Positions 33,656-43,037 are shown, numbered from the stretch's first letter. The stretch: DNA of 64,000 nucleotides from Palsa-739 sp036512155 (GCA_036512155.1 DATCBD010000028.1:3660-67659), one strand, 5' to 3'. Translations and numbers: made by a program. Notes: a model not told the origin generated them from the sequence alone.

Positions 33656-35034
33656 GACCGTGATCGTACGCGGTCGAGATCGGCCAGCTGCGCGGCGCCC
33701 CATTCGGCGACGTCGTGCTTTCGTACGTGCGACCGGATCGCAGCCTGCCGCCGCTGCTTCTCCCCGGGATCCATCGTCAGCGCGGCATGGAGCGCGTCCG
33801 CCTGGCCCGAGACGTCGAAGGGGTTCACGCTCAGCGCCCACGCGCTCAGCTCCTCGTGCGAGCCGGCGTTCTCGGAGAGGACGAGCATGCCGTCCCGCGT
33901 GTTCACGTACGGCGCCTCCTTCGACACGAGGTTGAGCCCGTCGAACACCGCGTTCACGAACAGCACGTCGAACTGCTTGTAGGCGGCGACGGAACGCTTG
34001 AAGTCGTCGCCGATGCGGAGATCGACGGTGTCGCCGAGCGCGCGCGCCTCGCGCTCGACCGCGGCGAGGTAGTCGACGTACTCCGGGATGTCCTGTCGCG
34101 ACGGATCGAGCAGCGCGAGCATGCGCACGCGTCCGCGCAGCTCCGGGTGGCGGTCGAGCATCAGGCCAAAAGCGCGAAATCCACGCACGATGTTCTTCGA
34201 CGGATCGGTGCGGTCGACGCGGAGCACGACCATCTCCGGCCGGGACGCGACCAGCTCGCGCTCCCGCTCCAGGACGTCCTCGTCCTCCGCGAGCGCCTCG
34301 AACTCAGCGGTGTCGATACCGATCGGATGCGCAGTGACGAGTGTGCGCCGCCCGGCATGCTCGACGAAGTCGCCGTCGACGCTTGCGCCGACCACGTCCA
34401 CACAGCCGCGCAGGAAGTTGCGCCGCCAACGATCCGTGTGGAACCCGACCACGTCGTTCGCGAGCAGCCCTGCGAAGACATCGCGACGAACCTCAGGCGG
34501 CAGCACCGACCACGCGCCCGACTCCGGCCACGGGATGTGCACGAAGTGCGACATGAGCACGTCGGGGCGTTCGCGCCGCACAAGCCCCGGCGCGAGATAC
34601 AGGTGGTAGTCCTGGAAGAAGACGAGCCCGTCAAGATCGCGGTCGAGCTCGTCGATCACCGCACGTGCCATCTTCGCGTTGACAACGGCGTAGCTCGTCC
34701 ACGCGTCGTGGTCGAAGTCCGGCGTGAGTGCAAGGTTCCAGAGCATGTGCTGGACGAACCACAGCATCGGATTCGCAGCGACGTTGTAAAAGCGGTCGTA
34801 CGCATGCGGGTCCTGGGCGAGCAGGATCGTGCCGCGCTGCTCCTCGCCCGCCATCACTCGGTCCTCGTCTGTCATCGCGTTCGCGATCCACGTCACGTCG
34901 TGCTGCTCGACGAGCCCGCGCAGGGCGGTAGCAAGCCCTCCGCCGCCGCGACTGACGGTTCGCTCTCCGCGCACGTCGCGTCCGTACGACACGGGGCCGC
35001 GATTCGAGACGACGATGAGCTTGCGCCGACTCAG
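33652..35034 (-). CDS. otsA: Trehalose-6-phosphate synthase OtsA, CTG start
   Basis: GT20 glycosyltransferase joining UDP-glucose and glucose-6-phosphate. Motifs: RKLIVVSNRGPVSY (N-terminal loop), WFVQHMLWNL, FFQDYHLYLAPG, FVHIPWPESG, HPIGIDTAEF, LRVDRTDPSKNIVRGFRAF, and FDGLNLVSKEAPYVN. The loop SNRGPV is obligatory, but the first ATG, GTG or TTG in frame (34992) falls after it. CTG at 35034, in a CTGA overlap with the RsbW-like gene, gives a 460-residue protein of normal length. No otsB phosphatase follows. Confidence 0.9.
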   Translation of the reverse strand: MSRRKLIVVSNRGPVSYGRDVRGERTVSRGGGGLATALRGLVEQHDVTWIANAMTDEDRVMAGEEQRGTILLAQDPHAYDRFYNVAANPMLWFVQHMLWNLALTPDFDHDAWTSYAVVNAKMARAVIDELDRDLDGLVFFQDYHLYLAPGLVRRERPDVLMSHFVHIPWPESGAWSVLPPEVRRDVFAGLLANDVVGFHTDRWRRNFLRGCVDVVGASVDGDFVEHAGRRTLVTAHPIGIDTAEFEALAEDEDVLERERELVASRPEMVVLRVDRTDPSKNIVRGFRAFGLMLDRHPELRGRVRMLALLDPSRQDIPEYVDYLAAVEREARALGDTVDLRIGDDFKRSVAAYKQFDVLFVNAVFDGLNLVSKEAPYVNTRDGMLVLSENAGSHEELSAWALSVNPFDVSGQADALHAALTMDPGEKQRRQAAIRSHVRKHDVAEWGAAQLADLDRVRSRS

Positions 35035-35483
35035 GTGAGCTTCTTGACGAAGCGCAGCCGCGAGCCGCGAACGCCCGGACGAGACTCGATCTCGACCTCG
35101 TCCGCGATCGTGCGGATGATCGCGATGCCGAGCCCGCCCTCGGAGAGCTCGTCGCCGTTGAAGGACGGCGCCTCGTCGGGATCGAAGCCGGCGCCGTCGT
35201 CGACGACGTCGATGCAGATCCGGTCCGGGCCTAGCTCGTAGCGAATGTCGACCTGCCCCTCGCCCGGCGTCCCGTATGCGTGGCGCACGGAGTTCGACAC
35301 CGCTTCGGTAAGCGCGAGCTTGAGGTCGGCGAGCGTGTCGGAGTCGAGCGCACGCGCCTGCGCGAGGCCCGTCAGGGCGAGCCGGCCGAGCGCGATGTAC
35401 TCCGGCTTGGCCGGGATGCGCAAGCGGACCGCCCTCACACCCTCGGCGCTCTCGACTCCGGTCATGTCTTGGAGGAGCTCCAT
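35031..35483 (-). CDS. RsbW-like anti-sigma factor / serine kinase
   Basis: 150-residue HATPase_c protein of the RsbW/SpoIIAB type, which binds or phosphorylates regulators of stress sigma factors. N box ADLKLALTEAVSNSVRHAYG and G box VVDDGAGFDPDE, then GGLGIAIIRTIADEVEIES. Start chosen at ATG 35483, just after a sigma-B-like promoter; ATG 35465 and an upstream ATG 35576 are alternatives. Co-translated with otsA through CTGA, suggesting trehalose is part of a stress response. Confidence 0.8.
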   Translation of the reverse strand: MELLQDMTGVESAEGVRAVRLRIPAKPEYIALGRLALTGLAQARALDSDTLADLKLALTEAVSNSVRHAYGTPGEGQVDIRYELGPDRICIDVVDDGAGFDPDEAPSFNGDELSEGGLGIAIIRTIADEVEIESRPGVRGSRLRFVKKLT

Positions 35484-35500
35484 TCCGCTGCTTCTGATCG

Positions 35501-35526
35501 TTTTCCCCAGATTCGGAGGTCTAAAC
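35501..35526 (-). promoter_or_regulatory. Possible sigma-B-type promoter for rsbW-like/otsA
   Basis: On the minus strand GTTT (35526-35523), 14 bases, then GGGGAA (35508-35503): close to the GTTT-N14-GGGWAW consensus of stress sigma factors. Transcription would begin about 35495, some 12 bases ahead of ATG 35483, in the 111-base gap after the histidine kinase gene. Confidence 0.4.
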
Positions 35527-35594
35527 CCGCCGATTTCTACACCATCGGCGCCGTGCACCGGTCTGGAAAAGCTCATTCCCGGCGGAAGAGCGGC

Positions 35595-37013
35595 TTAACC
35601 CACAGGATCTTCGTGGCGATTGTCACGAAGTTGGGAGCGATTTCCCGTGGAAACGGGCGGCAGCTCGAAAACGAACGCCGTTCGGCCAGGGTCGACCTCG
35701 AGACGGAGCTCGCCGCCCATGCGCTCAGCCAGCTCGCGCGCGATGGCCAGGCCGAGACCGCTGCCCGACGCCCGGGAGCCGTCCAGCCGGGTGAAGCGAG
35801 CAAAAACCTGGTCGCGATGCTCCACGGGAATCCCGGGGCCGTCGTCCTCGACGCGAAGGGTCGAGCCGGCGGCGACGACGCGCACATGGGTGCCGGACGG
35901 AGTATGGAGGAGGGCGTTGTCCACGAGGGCCCGCCCGACCTGGAGAACGCGCTCCCGGTCGCCGAGCACCGCGCCCGCTTCCTCGACGACGACGTCGAGC
36001 CCGTGCTCGCGCCGGGCGGCGAGCGCGTCCAGCTCCTCCCCGAGGTCGTTCGCCACGTCGGCGAGCGAGACCGGCTCGAGATCCATCCGCATGCCGCCGG
36101 CGTCCAGCCGGGAGAGGTCGAGGAGGTCCAGAGCCAGCTTCGACAGGCGCGCCATCTGTTCCGCCATCGCGTCGACGAACTCGGCCCGCGTCTCGGCGTC
36201 GAGGTCGTCCTCCTGGAGGAGCTCGAGGAAGCCGCCGACCGAGAAGATCGGCGTGCGCAGCTCGTGTGAGGCGTTCGCGATGAAGGCGCGGCGGGCGTCG
36301 TCGAGCTGGGCAAGCTGGCTGCGCATGCGGTCGAACGCGAGCGCGAGCTCTCCGACCTCGTCCCGCCCGAGGTCGACGACGGGCTCGTCGAAGTCGCCGG
36401 CGGCGATCCGGTCGGCCGCGCGCTCGAGCCGCCGGATGCGCCGGGCGAACGCCGACGCGGCGCCCCAGCCGACGAGCACGGCGAGGCCGAGCGCAATGAG
36501 GCCTGCCCAGATCAGCCGCGACCGCACGAGGTCGACGTTCTCGAGCGTGGCACGCAGCGAGGCCGCAAACAGGATCACGTCGCCGTAGCGATCTGGGATG
36601 GCCACCTCGGCGAACGGCTCACCGCTCCGCGTCACGGTCGCGCGCTGAAGGGTGAGGGTCTCGGCCGCGCTGAGCGCGACGGGGTCCTTGGTGACGTCCT
36701 GGGAGAAGCCCGTCCGCCGGGAGTCGGCCGCCACGAGCAGCGTCGTCGTGCCCCCCGAGCTGTCGGGCGTGAACAGCACGGCGCGGTTCGCATCCGCCGT
36801 CCGCGCGGCGTCGTCGATGAAGTCCTGATCGGGAGCGGCGGCCTCGGAGCGCTCGATCTCGCGCGCGGACTGCGCGAGCAGGGCGAGGCGGCCGTTCACG
36901 AGCCTGTGCTGGAGCGTCGGGACGAGCGCTACCCAGACGACCGCGAGCGCCCCGGCGACCACCAGCGCCAGCGCGACGCTCAGCCGGGCTCCGACGCGAC
37001 GGAACGGGTGCAT
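35595..37013 (-). CDS. Sensor histidine kinase
   Basis: 472-residue transmembrane kinase. Helices at about 10-32 and 167-190 flank an extracytoplasmic sensor; a HAMP domain follows (RRIRRLERAADRIAAGDF), then the HisKA motif ANASHELRTP with the phosphorylated His250, and HATPase with VDNALLHTP, VEDDGPGIP and GSGLGLAIARELAE. Starts 2 bases after the stop of its regulator gene. Signal unknown. Typical EnvZ/OmpR-like partner arrangement. Confidence 0.9.
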   Translation of the reverse strand: MHPFRRVGARLSVALALVVAGALAVVWVALVPTLQHRLVNGRLALLAQSAREIERSEAAAPDQDFIDDAARTADANRAVLFTPDSSGGTTTLLVAADSRRTGFSQDVTKDPVALSAAETLTLQRATVTRSGEPFAEVAIPDRYGDVILFAASLRATLENVDLVRSRLIWAGLIALGLAVLVGWGAASAFARRIRRLERAADRIAAGDFDEPVVDLGRDEVGELALAFDRMRSQLAQLDDARRAFIANASHELRTPIFSVGGFLELLQEDDLDAETRAEFVDAMAEQMARLSKLALDLLDLSRLDAGGMRMDLEPVSLADVANDLGEELDALAARREHGLDVVVEEAGAVLGDRERVLQVGRALVDNALLHTPSGTHVRVVAAGSTLRVEDDGPGIPVEHRDQVFARFTRLDGSRASGSGLGLAIARELAERMGGELRLEVDPGRTAFVFELPPVSTGNRSQLRDNRHEDPVG

Positions 37014-37015
37014 GC

Positions 37016-37720
37016 TCAGCCCCGCAGCCGGTAGCCGACGCCGCGCACGGTCTGGATGAGATCCGGCTCGTGCGGGTCGACCTCGAGCTTCTCGCGCAGA
37101 TGCCGCACGTGGACGTCGATCGTCCGCGGTTCCCGGTAGGCGTAATCGCCCCACAACGCCTCCAGCAGCGCCTGCCTGCTGAAGACACGCCCTGGGCGCG
37201 CGGCGAGCGTGCGCAGCAGCTCGAACTCGACGTACGTCAGCTCCACCGACGCGCCGCGCACCTCCACCGCCCGGCGGGCCAGATCGAGAACGACGCCGTC
37301 GGCGCGGATCACGTCCCGGCCGTCCGCCTGGCCGCCCAGCGCCGCCCGGCGGAGGAGCGCCCGGACGCGGCTCCGGAACTCGCGGATGGAGAAGGGCTTC
37401 GTGATGTAGTCGTCCGCCCCCAGCTCGAGGCCGACCACCTTGTCCAGCTCGTCGTCGCGGGCCGTGAGCATGATGATCGGCACGGTGCTCTGGGCGCGCA
37501 GCCGCCGGCACACCTCGAGCCCGTCGAGCTTGGGGAGCATGAGGTCGAGAACGACGAGGTCGACCCGCTCCGTTCCGAATCGCTGGAGCGCCTCCTCGCC
37601 ATCCCGCGCTTGCATGACGCGGAAGCCGTCCCGCTCGAGCGGATAGGTGAGGAGCTTCTGCACGGCGTCCTCGTCGTCGACGAGGAGAATGGTCGCGGCG
37701 TCTGGCGTCGGCGTTTTCAC
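37016..37720 (-). CDS. OmpR-family response regulator
   Basis: 234-residue regulator. Receiver domain with Asp pair in LLVDDED, phospho-acceptor Asp59 in VVLDLMLP, Thr in IIMLTARDDE and Lys in DDYITKPF; C-terminal winged helix with PRTIDVHVRHLREKLE and TVRGVGYRL. GTG start. A TATAGT hexamer (37759-37754) about 30 bases upstream may be its -10, overlapping the M28 promoter on the other strand. Confidence 0.92.
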   Translation of the reverse strand: MKTPTPDAATILLVDDEDAVQKLLTYPLERDGFRVMQARDGEEALQRFGTERVDLVVLDLMLPKLDGLEVCRRLRAQSTVPIIMLTARDDELDKVVGLELGADDYITKPFSIREFRSRVRALLRRAALGGQADGRDVIRADGVVLDLARRAVEVRGASVELTYVEFELLRTLAARPGRVFSRQALLEALWGDYAYREPRTIDVHVRHLREKLEVDPHEPDLIQTVRGVGYRLRG

Positions 37721-37752
37721 GTGGAACTCGGAGCCTGCCGGATCCGCGTCCT

Positions 37753-37760
37753 ACTATAGA
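37753..37760. promoter_or_regulatory. Likely -10 region for the M28 gene (and possibly the regulator)
   Basis: TACTATAGA holds TACTAT on the plus strand, ending 7 bases before the GTG of the M28-like gene, so that message may be leaderless. The reverse strand reads TATAGT (37759-37754), which could serve the two-component operon with a leader of about 27 bases. It is the most AT-rich spot in the 45-base gap. Confidence 0.45.
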
Positions 37761-37765
37761 GCGCC

Positions 37766-39631
37766 GTGGCAGCCGTCTCGCCTGCGCCGCAGTCATTGCG
37801 CCGGCCGCGACCCGGCTCCCTCGACCGCCCCGTCAACGGACGTCTGTACCGCGGCACCTGGCTCCTCGTCGGCTTGCCGCTGCTCGTCCTCGCCTTCAGC
37901 GTCACGCGTCCTGCGGCGTTGCAGCCGCCGAACCTGCCACCTGCCTTCGACCGCACCGACGCCCGCGCGCTCGCCGCCGATCTCGCGCTCCGCTACCCGG
38001 GCCGGGTTCCCGGAACGCCTGCGGCCGGCGCTGCCGCCCGCTGGTTCGCCCAGCAGCTGACGCCGTACGGCTACGCCGTCGAGCCCGAGCCGTTCTCCGC
38101 CACCATCCCCGGCCAGGGCCGGGCGCGCCTCCTCAACCTCGTCGTCGAGAAGCGGGGCCTCTCGCACAAGACGATCGTCGTGCTCGCCCATCGCGACAAT
38201 GCCGGCGTCGGCCCGGGCGCAAACGACAACGCCTCCGGCACCGCCGCGCTCATCGAGCTCGCGCGCGCCTATGCACCCACCGGCGGCGCAGCCCAGCTCC
38301 GCCTGCCGTACTCGCTGCTCTTCCTCTCCACCGACGGCGGCGCGTACGGCGGGCTCGGCGCAGCCGCGTTCGCAGCGCACTCGCCCCAGCGCCAGGACGT
38401 CATCGCCGTGATCGACCTCGACGCCATCGCCGGGACGGGGCAGCCCCGGCTCGAGCTGGCCGGCGACACCGCGCGCTCGCCCGCGCCCGGCCTCGTCGAG
38501 ACGGTCCGCGCCCAGATCGCCGCGCAGACCGGCACCGCCCCCCAGCACGCGAGCGCCCTCCGGCAGCTCGTCGACTTCGGGTTTCCGTTCAGCGCGTACG
38601 AGCAGGCGCCGTTCGTCGCGCGCGGGATCCCAGCGGTGACGATCACGACGTCTCCCGACCGGCCGCCGAGCGGCGTCGGAGACGGTCCGGGCGGACTGGA
38701 CGGCGCACGCCTCGGCCAGATAGGACGGGCCACCCAGAACGTCGTCGACGCCCTCGAGCAGGGGATCGCGCTGCCGGCCGGGCCGTCCAGCTACGTCTAC
38801 CTCGGCAGCCGCATCGTCCGCGGCTGGGCGATCGAGATCGTGCTCGTCGCCGCCCTCCTGCCGTTCCTCGTCGCCGCCGTCGACCTCTTTGCCCGCTGCC
38901 GCCGGCGGCGGATCCGGATCTCCCCGGCCCTGCGCAGCTACCGCAGCCGCCTCGGCTTCTGGGCGTGGTGCGGCGGGCTCTTCGCCCTCTTCGCGCTCGC
39001 CGGCGCGTGGCCCAGTGGCGCACCCCGGCCACCGCTGCTGACAGAAGTCCACTGGCCGGCCACCGCCCTCGCAGGCCTGGCCATCCTGGCCGCCGTGGGC
39101 TGGCTCGTCGCGCGCGACCGCCTGTACCCCCGTCGGCCCGCCGCGCCGGAGGAGATCCTGGCCGGGCATGCGGGCGCGCTTCTCGCCCTCGGGGTCGTCG
39201 CCTTGCTCGTCGTGGCCACGAACCCGTTTGCGCTCATCTTCCTGCTGCCGTCGCTCCACCTGTGGCTGTGGCTGCCGCAGGTGCGCGGCCGTGCGTTCGC
39301 GCTCCGCGCTGCAGTGCTCGTGTTCGGCTTCACCGGGCCGGCGCTCCTCATCTGGTCGTTCGCCGCGCGCTACGGGCTCGGGCTCGAGGCGCCGTGGTAT
39401 GTCGCATGGCTCTACTCGCTCCGCTACGCGGCCGCGCCGGGGTTCCTCATCGGCCTCGCGTGGGCGGCGGCGGCGGCCCAGCTCGTCGCGCTCTCGGCCG
39501 GCCGCTACGCGCCGTACCCGACGGCGGCGGAGCGGCCTCCACGCGGCCCGATCCGGGAGACGATCAGACAGCTCGTGCTCGCGCGGCGGCGGCACGGATC
39601 CGAGGCTGCCCGCCGCGCGTTACACGGCTGA
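37766..39631 (+). CDS. M28-like peptidase domain with C-terminal membrane domain, active site degenerate
   Basis: 621-residue membrane protein: one helix near residue 32-48, an extracytoplasmic M28 domain to about 340, then seven or so hydrophobic segments. The first zinc motif is kept (VVLAHRDNAGVGPGANDNASG), and a later Asp sits in VIDLDAIAG. The Glu-Glu pair of M28 enzymes (family EExGxxGS) is STDGGAYGGLGA here, and the SDH motif and last His are also absent. It may be a pseudo-enzyme or bind rather than cut. GTG start, probably leaderless. Followed by a 97-base gap to convergent moeA with nothing notable. Confidence 0.72.
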   Translation: MAAVSPAPQSLRRPRPGSLDRPVNGRLYRGTWLLVGLPLLVLAFSVTRPAALQPPNLPPAFDRTDARALAADLALRYPGRVPGTPAAGAAARWFAQQLTPYGYAVEPEPFSATIPGQGRARLLNLVVEKRGLSHKTIVVLAHRDNAGVGPGANDNASGTAALIELARAYAPTGGAAQLRLPYSLLFLSTDGGAYGGLGAAAFAAHSPQRQDVIAVIDLDAIAGTGQPRLELAGDTARSPAPGLVETVRAQIAAQTGTAPQHASALRQLVDFGFPFSAYEQAPFVARGIPAVTITTSPDRPPSGVGDGPGGLDGARLGQIGRATQNVVDALEQGIALPAGPSSYVYLGSRIVRGWAIEIVLVAALLPFLVAAVDLFARCRRRRIRISPALRSYRSRLGFWAWCGGLFALFALAGAWPSGAPRPPLLTEVHWPATALAGLAILAAVGWLVARDRLYPRRPAAPEEILAGHAGALLALGVVALLVVATNPFALIFLLPSLHLWLWLPQVRGRAFALRAAVLVFGFTGPALLIWSFAARYGLGLEAPWYVAWLYSLRYAAAPGFLIGLAWAAAAAQLVALSAGRYAPYPTAAERPPRGPIRETIRQLVLARRRHGSEAARRALHG

Positions 39632-39728
39632 GTGAGTCGCGCGACCCGGATTTCCTCCCGCGTCCTCATCGGAGCGGGCGGCAGCCACGCTACATCGTGT
39701 ACGCGAAGCTCGTGGCGATGACGCCGCG

Positions 39729-40919
39729 TTAGAGCGGCAGGTACGGAACGTCTGCACCCGCGTCGAGCATGCCTTCGCCGCGCGCGACGTGGACGAGCGC
39801 GTTCGCCGCCGCGGCGCGCACGATCATGTGCGACTCCTGTCCGGCGAGCGGCTCGAGGACGACGTCGCCGGCATCACTTCGCGCGCGCGCGCGCACGAGC
39901 TCGTCGCGGCTCGCGTTTCGCCGCAGCGGTGACGCTAGCCGTCCGTTCTCGAACCGGGGGAGTGGCTCGGCGAGCCCCTGCAAGGCGCGGATCGCGGGCT
40001 TGACGAACAGCTCGCAGCCGACGAGGGACGACACCGGATTGCCCGGCAGTCCGAACACGAGAGTGCGTCCACGAATACCGAACGCGACCGGTTTGCCCGG
40101 CTTGACCGCGACCTGCCAGAAGACCTCCTCGACACCGAGCTCCGCTTCGATACGGCGAACGAGGTCGTGCGGGCCGACGGACACGCCGCCGGAGGTGACG
40201 AGCACGTCGGCGGCCAGGCCGCGCTCGAGTGCATCGCGATGCGCAGCCTCGTCGTCGGCCACCGCCGGCAGGCGCTCGACCTCGGCGCCGACGGCGGCGA
40301 GTGCAGCGGCGAGCATGAGCGCGTTCGCTTCGTACACCTGCCCCGGCGCGAGCGGCGTCCCCGGCGCGACCAGCTCGCTCCCCGTCGCGAGCACCGCGAC
40401 GCGCGGCCGTCGTGCACAGACGAGCTCCGCAACACCGGCGGCGGCGAGTGCGCCGAGCTGCGCGGCGCTCAGGCGGACGCCCGCCGGGACGACGACGTCG
40501 CCTGCGCGAACGTCACCTCCGCGCGGACGGACGTGCGTGCCAACCTCAATCGGTTTCGGTACCTCGACGCTGTTGTCCCTCTCGACAACCACTTCGATCG
40601 GCGCGACGGCGTCGGCACCGTCGGGAACGACTCCGCCGGTGGAGATGCCCATCGCCTGCCCGGCGTCGAGGCGACCGGCAGCCGGACTTCCGGCGGCGAT
40701 GCTCCCGACGATGGAGAGCGTCCCGGGAGCATCTGCCGAACGCAGTGCGAACCCATCCATCGCGGAGCTCGGGAACGGGGGCAGGTCAACCGCGGCGCGC
40801 GCGGCCTGGGCGGTCACACGGCCGGCCGCCGCTTCGAGCGCCACCGTCTCCGCTTCAAGTGGCATGCAGCGAGCCAGGATCTGCGCCTGCGCGTCCTCGA
40901 CGGTGAAGAGTGCCCCCAT
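39729..40919 (-). CDS. moeA: Molybdopterin molybdenumtransferase MoeA
   Basis: Inserts molybdate into adenylated molybdopterin. 396 residues: VDLPPFPSSAMDGFALR near the start, VRPRGGDVRAGDVVV, TPLAPGQVYEANALML, TSGGVSVGPHDLVR, and FGLPGNPVSSLV in the catalytic domain, with the short C-terminal barrel after it. It completes moaC and mogA, 6 kb away, for maturation of xanthine dehydrogenase. ATG start 3 bases after the PBP stop. Confidence 0.93.
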   Translation of the reverse strand: MGALFTVEDAQAQILARCMPLEAETVALEAAAGRVTAQAARAAVDLPPFPSSAMDGFALRSADAPGTLSIVGSIAAGSPAAGRLDAGQAMGISTGGVVPDGADAVAPIEVVVERDNSVEVPKPIEVGTHVRPRGGDVRAGDVVVPAGVRLSAAQLGALAAAGVAELVCARRPRVAVLATGSELVAPGTPLAPGQVYEANALMLAAALAAVGAEVERLPAVADDEAAHRDALERGLAADVLVTSGGVSVGPHDLVRRIEAELGVEEVFWQVAVKPGKPVAFGIRGRTLVFGLPGNPVSSLVGCELFVKPAIRALQGLAEPLPRFENGRLASPLRRNASRDELVRARARSDAGDVVLEPLAGQESHMIVRAAAANALVHVARGEGMLDAGADVPYLPL

Positions 40920-40922
40920 GAC

Positions 40923-43037
40923 CTATGGCGTCGTCGTCTGTGTCGTGTCGGTAACCGCCGGCGCGGTGGTCGTCGTGTCGGGCGGCGGCTCGGTGGTCGT
41001 CGCCGCGGTCGTCACGGCAATCGTGGGTGTCGTCACGGTCACGACGGTCTGCGGTGTCGGTTTCGGCTTTGCGGTGGTCGTGGTCGTCGCCGTGCTCGTC
41101 CCGTACGCGAGGCCGTACTCGTACTGGCCGTTCCACGGCAGCCAGACCGGCTTCGTCGTCGGCGCGGGGAAGGGGACGTCGGCGCTAGTCCCGTCCGCCG
41201 TCTCCATGAACAGGTGCCAGATGTCGGCCGGGAACGTCGGCCCGGAGACCGCGATCCCGTGCACGTCGAGCATCGGCACCTCCCCCTGCGGGTAGCCGAT
41301 CCACACGGTCGCCTCGAGCCGAGGCGTGTAGCCCGAGAACCACGCGTCCGCGTAGTTGTCCGTCGTGCCCGTCTTGCCGGCGTCCGTGCGCCCCGCGACG
41401 TGCGCTCCTCGACCGGTGCCGTACAGCATGTTCTGCATCAGCACCTGCGTGACGGTGCTCGCGACCCAGTCGGGAATGACGCGCTGCTGCTGCGGCTTCC
41501 CCCAGCCGGCGCTCGTGTCCACCTTCCCATCGGGAAGCACGACCTTCGTGATCGCCATCGGCTTGGAGTAGACGCCGCCCGCCGCGAGCGTCGCGTAGGC
41601 GCTCGCCTCCTCGAGCGGCGTCACGCTCTCCGCGCCGAGCGCGATGGACGGATTCGGCGTCAGCACCGACGTACGGATGCCGAGCTTGCGCGCCATGTTC
41701 ACGATGTTCTGCGCACCGACGTCGAGCGCGAGGCGCGCGTACACCGTGTTGTCGGACTGAATCGTCGCGCTCGACAAGAGCTCGACGCCGGCGTAGGTGT
41801 GCTCGTACGTCTGCACGTTCCACTTCAGCGGCGCGTAGTAGAACGGCGCCGACAGATACGTCGTCGTGAACGGGTTCAGCCCCTCCGACACGGCGGTGGC
41901 GAGCGCGATCGTCTTGAACGTCGACCCCGGCTGGCGCGCGCCGCTCGTGACGAAGTTGAACTGGTTGCCGGTCTTGCCGGGCGTCACCGCAGTCATGGCG
42001 CGAATCGCGCCGTTGCTCGGATCAATCGAGACGATCGCCGCTGCCGGGTCGGTCGGCTGGTCGAGGACGTGCGTCACGGCCACGGTTGCCGCTCGCTGCA
42101 ATCCGGGGCGGACGGTCGTGTACACCTTCAGACCACCCTCGCGCACGGTGTTCGTCCCGTACTCCTGCTGCAGCAGGTCTTCGACATAGCCGAAGAAGTA
42201 CGGCTCGTGGATCGACGTATAGCGCGTGCCCGGATGAAGATCGAGGTGACGGTCGGCTTTCGCCGCGAGGTACTGCTCGGAGCTGATGTCGTCATTGCCG
42301 AGCAGCGCGTGCAGGACCTCGTCGCGACGCGCGAGCGCATCCTCCGGCCGCACGAACGGGTCGTAGATGGACGGCGCCTGCGGCAGCCCGGCGAGGAGCG
42401 CCGCCTGGTCGAGCGTCAACGCGCGGGCGGGCTCGGAGAAGTAGGTCTCCGCCGCCGCCTCGATGCCGTACGCGTGGTTGCCGTAGTACACCTGGTTGAG
42501 ATACGCGGTCAAGATGTGCTGCTTCGACCAGTGCCGGCCGAGCTTGATCGCGAGGCACGCCTCCGTGAGCTTCCGCTGCAGGGTCTGCGCGCGCGACAGG
42601 TAGAGGTTGCGCACGAGCTCCTGCGTGATCGTCGAGCCGCCCTGCACAATCCGGCCGGCGCGAACGTCGGCGACGACGGCGCGCGCGATGCCGATCGGGT
42701 CGATGCCTCCGTGCTGGTAGAAGCGGCGGTCTTCGATCGCCACGGTCGCCTTCGGTATCCAGGAGCTCATCTGGCCCCACGAGACCGGCGTGCGGTTGTG
42801 CTCGGCGGGGATGACGCCGAGCTCGGAGCCGTCGGCGGCGTAGACGACGGAGTTCTGCCCCACCGTGACAGGGCGAAGCGCGCTGAGGTTGCAGCTCGAG
42901 CTGAAAGCCGCCTCTCCGCCAAGCGTCGCGGCGGCGAGCACGAAGGGCGCGACAATGAGCGCGGCGACGATCACGCGCTTGCGCGTCCGAAGCTTCCGGA
43001 TCTCGTCGCGGCGCTTGCGGCGGCGGTAGGCGCTCAT
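40923..43037 (-). CDS. Class A penicillin-binding protein
   Basis: Bifunctional peptidoglycan synthase, 704 residues. A basic cytoplasmic tail and one helix (about 22-45) precede the GT51 domain with AIEDRRFYQHGGIDPIGIARA and QGGSTITQELVRNLYL. The transpeptidase has the Ser motif QPGSTFK near 370, SDN, and DAGKTGTT near 553. The C-terminal 70 residues are a Thr/Pro-rich, low-complexity tail (runs such as TATTTTT and TTEPPPDTTTT), probably a flexible wall-spanning segment. ATG overlaps the MscS stop (ATGA). Confidence 0.93.
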   Translation of the reverse strand: MSAYRRRKRRDEIRKLRTRKRVIVAALIVAPFVLAAATLGGEAAFSSSCNLSALRPVTVGQNSVVYAADGSELGVIPAEHNRTPVSWGQMSSWIPKATVAIEDRRFYQHGGIDPIGIARAVVADVRAGRIVQGGSTITQELVRNLYLSRAQTLQRKLTEACLAIKLGRHWSKQHILTAYLNQVYYGNHAYGIEAAAETYFSEPARALTLDQAALLAGLPQAPSIYDPFVRPEDALARRDEVLHALLGNDDISSEQYLAAKADRHLDLHPGTRYTSIHEPYFFGYVEDLLQQEYGTNTVREGGLKVYTTVRPGLQRAATVAVTHVLDQPTDPAAAIVSIDPSNGAIRAMTAVTPGKTGNQFNFVTSGARQPGSTFKTIALATAVSEGLNPFTTTYLSAPFYYAPLKWNVQTYEHTYAGVELLSSATIQSDNTVYARLALDVGAQNIVNMARKLGIRTSVLTPNPSIALGAESVTPLEEASAYATLAAGGVYSKPMAITKVVLPDGKVDTSAGWGKPQQQRVIPDWVASTVTQVLMQNMLYGTGRGAHVAGRTDAGKTGTTDNYADAWFSGYTPRLEATVWIGYPQGEVPMLDVHGIAVSGPTFPADIWHLFMETADGTSADVPFPAPTTKPVWLPWNGQYEYGLAYGTSTATTTTTAKPKPTPQTVVTVTTPTIAVTTAATTTEPPPDTTTTAPAVTDTTQTTTP

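Noticed and set aside
40930..41100. Repeat-like GTC/GTGGTC runs
   Set aside because: They encode the Thr/Pro-rich tail of the PBP on the other strand; not an independent repeat.
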